From a virus, in the IMG/VR virus record IMGVR_UViG_3300025620_000058, positions 1 through 21,945 of that record: a stretch of DNA of 21,945 nucleotides, one strand, 5' to 3'. The notes under the pieces were generated by a model that worked only from the letters and a program-made list of their open reading frames with translations, was not told the origin of the DNA and ran no database searches. Of the stretch, positions 16,367 to 21,945 are shown one piece after another (position 1 is the stretch's first letter; each line of letters starts with the position of its first letter). Made by a program: the position numbers and the translations under genes.

Positions 16367-17923
16367 ATGGCATTAATAGAAGTAAAATACTATAACTCGT
16401 TCACTTTAAGAAAAAGTGTAGACTCAGCTAGCGATATAAAGTGGTTTGGCTCTAGGGGTATACCTCAATCTATAGGTGGTTGGTATCAAACTGGTAATGT
16501 CCCGGAAGATGATAATGATCTTAATTGGGCTATTGAAGAGTCTAGAATTAGAGGTGGTTATAATAATACTTCTACGTCTTTAGGTGCTAAAGCTTACTTA
16601 GTTGAAGATGAACCTAATGGCAGTGTCAGAGGTAACGCTATGATATATTCTGGTATATATAATTCTAGAACTGGTATAAATCAAACAAATCAATTCTCCG
16701 TAGGTAAAGAAATAACTAAAGCAACTGATCCAGCTAATGGTAGCATACAAAAGCTACACGCTGAAGACTCTAATTTAATCATATTATCAGAGAGAAAAGT
16801 CAGTAGAGCACTTATAGATAAAGACGCTATATACACAGCTGAAGGAGGTGGGGTATCTGTGAACCAACTAAATCTTGTTATTGGACAAATAATACCTTAT
16901 GCTGGAAATTTTGGAATAAGCACGAATCCAGAAAGCTTTGCTGTTTATGGATATAGGAAATATTTTGTAGACAAAAATAGAGGAGCTGTTTTAAGGTTGT
17001 CTAGAGATGGTATAACTGAGATATCAAACTATGGTATGATTGATTGGTTTAGAGACAATTTAAGTATTGTAGATTCATCTAGCTTTGGACCGGGTAAAAT
17101 AATAGGTGGTTGGGACATATACACTAAACAATATACCTTATCACTACAACCAAGCACGCCTATTAATTCTAGACCACTACCTGGTTATTACGACTATACT
17201 ACACTTCAATTTGATGAAGCTGTTTTAGGTTGGCCTTCTTTTTATACGTTTAAACCTAGGTTTACTTTTAGCTTAGCAAACAGAATGTATAGCATAGGTA
17301 ATGAAGGTGGTAATTGGAACAAACTATATGTTCATAATAGTTTAAATGTTGATAGAGCTGAATTTTATGGTGAGTCCAATAAATCAAAAGTTACTTTTGT
17401 AGTAAACCCAGACGTGAGTACTAGTAAGGTTTTCAAAACCATAAACTATGAAGGTAGTAATGGTTGGGAAGTTTCAGAATATATTTCAGACGTTACTGGT
17501 GTTGATAGTTTTGAACTAGATAGTGGTGGAAATCCTATATGGATTTTACCACCTAGTTTAAGAGATACTACCAACCAAATAAATAGTTATTATGAAGGTG
17601 AGTACGTAATAAACCCTATACAATCAAGCTCTACATATAATAAACCTGTTTATAGACCAGACTATTTTAGTACTTTTGCATCTAACAACCCACCTTATAA
17701 TAAAGAATATGCTGGTTTTATTAGAAAAGAAAATAAATATTATGCTAATCTAGTTAATAACAGTGAAGGTCAAACAATGCCTGGAGAAGTTATATTTGGA
17801 GAAGATATGACAGGTATAAAAGGTTATTACTGTACTGTAACTTTACAAAACGATAACAGCACTAACCCTGGTGGAGCTAAAGAGCTTTTTGCTGTAAACT
17901 CTACTTTTATTGTTAGTAGCTAA
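16367..17923 (+). CDS. Second stabilisation/muzzle-family protein, possible split partner
   Basis: This encodes 518 residues and is beta-rich. Characteristic runs are IRGGYNNTST (61-70), GSIQKLHAEDSNLIIL (125-140), VSRALIDKDAIYTAEGGG (145-162), NPESFAVYGYRKYF (187-200), VDKNRGAVLRLSRDGITEIS (201-220) and MIDWFRDN (224-231). They look like propeller-type blades of the phage stabilisation/muzzle family. I recall such runs in the C-terminal part of single long proteins whose N-terminus looks like that of the preceding gene. Here a TAA and a 43-base gap separate the two, and this one has its own ATG after an A/T-rich leader (GTAATATATATACT). It may be the natural second half of a two-chain muzzle. 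Confidence 0.62.
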   Translation: MALIEVKYYNSFTLRKSVDSASDIKWFGSRGIPQSIGGWYQTGNVPEDDNDLNWAIEESRIRGGYNNTSTSLGAKAYLVEDEPNGSVRGNAMIYSGIYNSRTGINQTNQFSVGKEITKATDPANGSIQKLHAEDSNLIILSERKVSRALIDKDAIYTAEGGGVSVNQLNLVIGQIIPYAGNFGISTNPESFAVYGYRKYFVDKNRGAVLRLSRDGITEISNYGMIDWFRDNLSIVDSSSFGPGKIIGGWDIYTKQYTLSLQPSTPINSRPLPGYYDYTTLQFDEAVLGWPSFYTFKPRFTFSLANRMYSIGNEGGNWNKLYVHNSLNVDRAEFYGESNKSKVTFVVNPDVSTSKVFKTINYEGSNGWEVSEYISDVTGVDSFELDSGGNPIWILPPSLRDTTNQINSYYEGEYVINPIQSSSTYNKPVYRPDYFSTFASNNPPYNKEYAGFIRKENKYYANLVNNSEGQTMPGEVIFGEDMTGIKGYYCTVTLQNDNSTNPGGAKELFAVNSTFIVSS

Positions 17924-17936
17924 ACAATTAAATTAA

Positions 17937-18341
17937 ATGCAGTTAAATATTAGAAAATTAAAAGAGAGCGACTGGGAAACCTTATGTTCTTGGTGGGATG
18001 AGTGGCCTGAATGGCAAAATCCACCTAGAGATTTTTTACCTGATAATGGTAAAGGAGGTTTAATGGTTGAAAAAGACGTGCCTATAGTGGCAGGTTTCAT
18101 ATATTACACTAACTCTAAGGGAGCTTTATTAGAATGGGTTGTATCTAATCCAGATTACAAAGAAGCTGACAGAAAACAAGCTATAGCACTTTTAATAAAT
18201 GCAGCTGAAGAAGTTTGTAGGAGTAATGGCGTAAAATATATGTTCTCTATAGGTAGAAATGAATCATTAATAAATATACATGAAGAACTTGGTTGGAACG
18301 TGGATGACAAGTCTTCTAAAGAATTAGTAAAAAAAATATAA
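17937..18341 (+). CDS. GNAT-family acetyltransferase-like protein
   Basis: This encodes 134 residues. The layout follows a GNAT fold: strand/helix IRKLKESDWETLCSWWDEWP at the start, strands around VPIVAGFIYYTN (48-59) and ALLEWVVSNPDY (63-74), a helix KQAIALLINAAEEVCRSNG (80-98), strand YMFSIG, and the typical ending LINIHEELGW (111-120). The usual acetyl-CoA pyrophosphate loop, Q/R-x-x-G-x-G/A, is not visible: residues 78-83 read DRKQAI, so the cofactor site looks altered or lost. Five tryptophans fall in residues 13-26. The substrate is unknown. It is embedded between virion genes with 13- and 3-base gaps, so it is made late with them. Confidence 0.62.
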   Translation: MQLNIRKLKESDWETLCSWWDEWPEWQNPPRDFLPDNGKGGLMVEKDVPIVAGFIYYTNSKGALLEWVVSNPDYKEADRKQAIALLINAAEEVCRSNGVKYMFSIGRNESLINIHEELGWNVDDKSSKELVKKI

Positions 18342-18344
18342 ATT

Positions 18345-19154
18345 ATGGGTGTAGTAACGGCAATGGCTGTAGGAGCAGCGGCAAGTTTAGCAGGTGGTGC
18401 CATGGCTGGTGGAGCAGCTGGTAAAGCAGCTAGAAGAGCTAGACAAGATAAATTAAGAGCCGAAAGAGAGTTAAAATCAATTAAGGACTCTAGGCAAGAA
18501 ATAACAAATCCCTACATCTCTACACAAGACCTTAGCGGTTTAGCATCTGATTTAAGTGGGCAATTGTCAAATCCTTTTGACGACTTAGGTGTAGCAACTA
18601 AAGCAGCTGAAATACAGATAGAGCAAGCTGATATATCTTTAGCTAATACTCTAGACACTATAAGAGCTACAGGTGCTTCAGCTGGTGGAGCTACCGCCTT
18701 AGCTCAAGCAGCGTTGCAAAGTAAAAAAGGTGTTGCAGCTAGTATAGAACAACAGGAAGCTAATAATGAAAAAATGAAAGCTCAGGGAGAGCAAAACTTG
18801 ATGAATGCTAAAATGTCCGAGCAGCAAAGATTACAGAGTATTGCAATATCTGAAGGGCAGAGAGTACAAGCGGCTGATGCTGCTGGTCAACAGTTTATGT
18901 TTCAAGCTGAAGAGAACAGGACTAATATGGATCTTGATAGGGCCGCTGGTCAAATAGATCAAGCGAGAGCTCAAGAGGCTTCAGCTAATCAAGCTCAGGC
19001 TTCTGCTTGGAGTAGCGCTATAGGTGGTGTTGGAAGTATAATTAGTGCCGGAGTTGGTGGTGGTGCTTTTAGCGGTGCGGGTTCCACTGCTGCAGCTACT
19101 AGTACTCTAGGTAAAGGAGTTCCTGTTGGAGGTTTTGCATCTTTAGCTGACTAA
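18345..19154 (+). CDS. Internal virion (ejection-type) protein with glycine-rich membrane segments
   Basis: This encodes 269 residues. A glycine/alanine-rich hydrophobic segment (about 2-28, TAMAVGAAASLAGGAMAGG) is followed by a basic stretch (RRARQDKLRAERELKSIK). A long Ala/Gln/Glu coiled coil follows (about 80-215, including ADISLANTLDTIRATG and AQAALQSKKGVAASIEQQ). A second glycine-rich hydrophobic segment lies near the end (AIGGVGSIISAGVGGGAF, about 223-240). This plan matches T7 gp14-type internal proteins, which leave the virion with the DNA and line a channel in the cell envelope. Homology is not provable by eye. It starts 3 bases after the GNAT gene. Confidence 0.62.
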   Translation: MGVVTAMAVGAAASLAGGAMAGGAAGKAARRARQDKLRAERELKSIKDSRQEITNPYISTQDLSGLASDLSGQLSNPFDDLGVATKAAEIQIEQADISLANTLDTIRATGASAGGATALAQAALQSKKGVAASIEQQEANNEKMKAQGEQNLMNAKMSEQQRLQSIAISEGQRVQAADAAGQQFMFQAEENRTNMDLDRAAGQIDQARAQEASANQAQASAWSSAIGGVGSIISAGVGGGAFSGAGSTAAATSTLGKGVPVGGFASLAD

Positions 19155-19172
19155 AAATTAAAAAATTAAAAC

Positions 19173-20768
19173 ATGAGTTATAGAAACCCACAAATAATAG
19201 TAGATAGATCAGCTGAGATATGGGCTCAAGGAGTCGGTAAAATAGGTGAAACCATAAGTGCTGGTATAACAAATTACTACAAAGCTAAAAAGCTAGCAAA
19301 AGAAAAAAATGACAAACTAGCTAACGCTAATAGCAAGCTTTTAACTGAAATACAGTTAAACTATAATAAAAGCATTACTGATGCTAAAAACGCCATAAAA
19401 GGTAGTGGTGTTTTACAAAAACAAGTTCGTAACAATATACAAAAAATAGGTGATACAGCTAAAGAAGCTCATTCAATGTTAGCCACAAATCCTAATATCT
19501 CAAGAGAACAAAGAGCATCATATTTAAGTGCAATAAACAATTACAACGAGTACTCTAGCAATACAGTTTCGGGTTCTATGAAAGTTTCAAGTGGTACTGA
19601 GGTGTTAGCGCAACCTATAACCACCTTGGTCAACGGGTATTCACCATCATATGGTGATGATTTATCTAGCTTTATAGCTGCTAACGCTGTTAAGGAAATA
19701 GCAATACCTGGAATAACTAGCTCTGTCACGGTGGTACCTACTGAAAATAATTCTAATATACTCACAGTAAACTCTAAATTAAAAGTAGATAGTGATATAT
19801 ATAATGCATATAAAGATGCTGGTATAATAGACGATAAATCTTACCCGGAGAAAGACGGTTATATTGATATAAAATTCGAAAGAGATTTAGCAGACTGGGA
19901 TGGCGCCTTTTTTGATAAAATAATAAATGCACCTGATGGTAATAAAGCCCTTGTGGATGGAGGTGTAAAGAATAAAAAAGGACAAATAAACCCAAAATAC
20001 GTATATAGTAATTTAACAACTAGAACAGAGGGAGGTTTAGTTTATACTGAGCAAGTAGTTGATATCGCTTCTATTCAAGATTCAAAAGCTTACAACGACA
20101 TAGTAAAGTCACAGGCTGCAGGTTTATCTATTTATGATATAAAACAACAGCAGCAATACATAAAAGGAGTTTTAGGATGGGGTGATGATGTTGTTAAAAA
20201 ATACGCGGAAGTTGACCCAAAAAAGAAGCAGAATTTCCTAGAAGATGAATTAAAAATGAAAAACATTGACATGCTTGGTAGGCGTAGAGAAGTTACTGAT
20301 GAGGATGTTAAAAGAATACCTGGTCTTTCTAAAACTGTTTTGGTGGGTGGTGAAGAACAGCCAAATTATATATACACTATACCACATGGAAAACCTACAG
20401 CTGTAGAAGTTGAAGAAGAAGAAACTACTAAATTAACAGAAGGTGATTATAGAAGATTAAATTACAAAGACAAGGTTGAGTACCTTGACAGCAGGTTTAC
20501 AACTGAAAATGTAACGTTTGAAGCGGCTTTTGAGCTAGCTAACCAAGAAGGTATAAGAGCAGAAAAGCAATATTTGGATGGCGAAGATGAGGAAGAACGA
20601 ATACTGGTAGGTAAAAATACCTTCATATACCCAAAAGACTCACCTGCATTAATAAAGAAAAAGCTATTAATAGCAGGGGGTGTTAAAAGTGAAGATGCAG
20701 AAAATTTAAGTAATGTTTTTAATATATCATCTGCACCAAAAACAGGATTACCAATTATCAAAAAATAA
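19173..20768 (+). CDS. Probable internal virion protein, unknown function
   Basis: This encodes 531 residues and I do not recognise a catalytic domain. The N-terminus (NPQIIVDRSAEIWAQGVGKI, GETISAGITNYYKAKKLAKE) is an amphipathic helix followed by a long Lys/Asn-rich helical stretch to about residue 120. The middle alternates beta runs (SSVTVVPTENNS, YVYSNLTTRTEGGLVYTEQV) with helices. The C-terminal third has a charged EVEEEETTK linker and a last domain (LNYKDKVEYLDSRF). Its place directly after the gp14-like protein and before a very long open frame resembles the T7 order of internal core proteins (gp14, gp15, gp16). It is therefore probably a cargo protein. It starts after AAATTAAAACA with no Shine-Dalgarno site. 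Confidence 0.55.
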   Translation: MSYRNPQIIVDRSAEIWAQGVGKIGETISAGITNYYKAKKLAKEKNDKLANANSKLLTEIQLNYNKSITDAKNAIKGSGVLQKQVRNNIQKIGDTAKEAHSMLATNPNISREQRASYLSAINNYNEYSSNTVSGSMKVSSGTEVLAQPITTLVNGYSPSYGDDLSSFIAANAVKEIAIPGITSSVTVVPTENNSNILTVNSKLKVDSDIYNAYKDAGIIDDKSYPEKDGYIDIKFERDLADWDGAFFDKIINAPDGNKALVDGGVKNKKGQINPKYVYSNLTTRTEGGLVYTEQVVDIASIQDSKAYNDIVKSQAAGLSIYDIKQQQQYIKGVLGWGDDVVKKYAEVDPKKKQNFLEDELKMKNIDMLGRRREVTDEDVKRIPGLSKTVLVGGEEQPNYIYTIPHGKPTAVEVEEEETTKLTEGDYRRLNYKDKVEYLDSRFTTENVTFEAAFELANQEGIRAEKQYLDGEDEEERILVGKNTFIYPKDSPALIKKKLLIAGGVKSEDAENLSNVFNISSAPKTGLPIIKK

Positions 20769-20780
20769 ATTAAATAAAAT

Positions 20781-21945
20781 ATGTACAATTACAAAGGTGT
20801 TTTATATACTGTAGATCAAATAAAAGAAGCTGCAAAACAATCTAACATGTCTGTTGACGATTATGTTAAGGAGTTAAAAGAGCAAGATCCTGAGCCAAAA
20901 ACTACTGAACAAATGGAGAGTACAGATTTACTTGATCCAAATTTTCAACAAGGCGCTGCAGCGGATGCGGATGTAGTGCAACCAATAACAGCATCACAAG
21001 CGGGGTACGTGGAACCAAAAGATACGGAATTACCTTCGGTAGATACTTCTTCGGGTTCAGTAAAAGTTAAACTACCTAAAGATAAAAAATACGGTAAAAT
21101 ATTTGAAATTCCAAATTTTAAAAAACAATCACCTAAAGATATAGCTAATGCTTATAATCAAATGTATGGTGGTAAAGATGGTGGATTTGAGTTTACTTCA
21201 AATGTAAATAACGTAACTATAAAAGCTTTAAACGGTGAATCTATAACCGTAAATACCAAGGGTCTTTCAAACCCCATGGCTCAAGCGCGTATGAGGCAAG
21301 CTGATCCGTTTGATTTGTCAGGTAGTAAAACCTCTCCCCAGCAGGGTATTGGGGACGATCCTCAAGAAGTTATAAATAATTTTCTAAAAGATAACTTCAA
21401 TGAGGATTTAAATGTGCAAAATCAAAAAAATATTAAAAAATTTGAAAGTTCTATAACTGACAACATAGAGCAATTGGCTTATGATTATATTGAATCTGAA
21501 GATATTCCTTATGACCCCACCAGGCCTATAAACTCTCTAATGAAGTCAGATGGTTTTAGAGATTATGTAAGAAAAAACTCTGTTGAGAAATATGCTGAAA
21601 ATAGAGACATATCAGGCTCTGGTTTTTTTGGTGGTATAAATTCTGAAGACATTGGTTTAACAGGTACTCAACCTGATAAATTAGTAGATAAAATGTTACA
21701 AGACATATCTGCTAGAGAAGATCAATTAAATGAATATAATGTCATTGAGCAATATATTAAGCCACGTAAAGAGGAAGGAAATTGGTTAGAAGCTAGCAAC
21801 AGGGAGAAGTTGCAACATATAAATAGTATAAAAGACCCTAAGCAAAAAGAACTTGCCAAGGTTAATGATAGATTAATTAAAATAAAAGAAAGCCTAAATC
21901 AGCCTAATACAGGTGTTGGTGATGTGTCTCAAAGTGCTTTATCAG
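20781..21945 (+). CDS. N-terminal part of a large protein (partial, runs off window), probable virion cargo
   Basis: The frame opens at ATG 20781, 12 bases after the previous stop and behind the leader AAATTAAATAAAAT. It stays open for 388 codons to the edge. The first 32 residues (YNYKGVLYTVDQIKEAAKQS, then NMSVDDYVKEL) form a small compact motif. A low-complexity Asp/Glu/Pro/Gln linker follows (about 33-100). Then comes a possible beta module (YGKIFEIPNFKKQSPKDIAN, FEFTSNVNNVTIKALNGESI) and a charged helical region. No lysozyme, transglycosylase, protease or RNA polymerase motif is visible in the part present. By position it is likely the large internal or ejection protein, whose active domains, if any, lie beyond the window. 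Confidence 0.6.
   Translation, partial: MYNYKGVLYTVDQIKEAAKQSNMSVDDYVKELKEQDPEPKTTEQMESTDLLDPNFQQGAAADADVVQPITASQAGYVEPKDTELPSVDTSSGSVKVKLPKDKKYGKIFEIPNFKKQSPKDIANAYNQMYGGKDGGFEFTSNVNNVTIKALNGESITVNTKGLSNPMAQARMRQADPFDLSGSKTSPQQGIGDDPQEVINNFLKDNFNEDLNVQNQKNIKKFESSITDNIEQLAYDYIESEDIPYDPTRPINSLMKSDGFRDYVRKNSVEKYAENRDISGSGFFGGINSEDIGLTGTQPDKLVDKMLQDISAREDQLNEYNVIEQYIKPRKEEGNWLEASNREKLQHINSIKDPKQKELAKVNDRLIKIKESLNQPNTGVGDVSQSALS

Noticed and set aside
21335-21355. TCCCCA/TGGGGA hairpin
   Set aside because: It lies within an open coding frame, the stem is 6 bp and there is no regulatory context. It is explained as codons for a Ser-Pro-Gln-Gln-Gly stretch.
1-21945. Alternative genetic code (TAG or TGA reassigned), known in some crAss-like phages
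   Set aside because: All genes end at plausible places, mostly with TAA. TGA ends two genes in the expected overlaps, and long frames contain no internal TAG or TGA.
1-21945. tRNA genes, CRISPR arrays, insertion sequences or attachment sites
   Set aside because: Coding genes tile almost the whole window, the largest gap is about 84 bases, and I saw no cloverleaf, spaced direct repeats or transposase motifs.

Overview
The window is one densely packed, single-strand (+) block of double-stranded DNA phage structural genes. It runs from the packaging genes (small ORFs, large terminase) through portal, scaffold and major capsid protein to neck/tail-ring proteins, a giant tail stabilisation (muzzle-like) protein and internal virion proteins. 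I see no host genes, tRNA, integrase, CRISPR array or insertion sequence. No tape measure, sheath or tail-tube gene lies between the capsid and the internal-protein genes, so a short-tailed (podovirus) particle is the best reading. The gene order and protein style fit crAss-like phages (Crassvirales) or a closely related lineage of marine Bacteroidetes phages. That lineage call comes from remembered family resemblance and cannot be proved without a search.

A Bacteroidetes (flavobacterial) host is suggested by three things. Base composition is roughly one-third GC by eye. Purine-rich Shine-Dalgarno sites are generally missing, and starts follow A/T-rich leaders such as AAATTAAACAAA-ATG. Stops are mostly TAA. 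TGA ends only two genes and no gene ends in TAG, so the standard code applies.

Layout: 3-149, tail end of an upstream gene; 193-1465, four small overlapping genes (coiled-coil protein, unknown protein, tandem GroES-like protein, small-terminase candidate); 1462-3690, TerL; 3691-6111, portal; 6143-7270, scaffold-like; 7285-8730, major capsid protein, followed by a hairpin region; 8815-9645, conserved capsid-associated protein of unknown role, followed by a 16-bp hairpin; 9704-10519 and 10526-11752, ring/tail-adaptor proteins; 11758-16323 and 16367-17923, stabilisation/muzzle proteins; 17937-18341, GNAT-like acetyltransferase; 18345-19154, membrane-active internal protein; 19173-20768, unknown, probably internal virion protein; 20781-21945, start of a large protein that runs off the window. 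No gene-free stretch exceeds about 85 bases.

Together these genes would build the procapsid (portal, scaffold, capsid), fill it (terminase), close it with rings and muzzle, and load proteins that leave with the DNA. I do not see a new enzymatic or defence system. The strongest unexplained signal is a block of about 204 bases inside terL (2137-2340) whose GC content, third-position GC and CpG density differ sharply from everything around it while the reading frame and protein remain intact.
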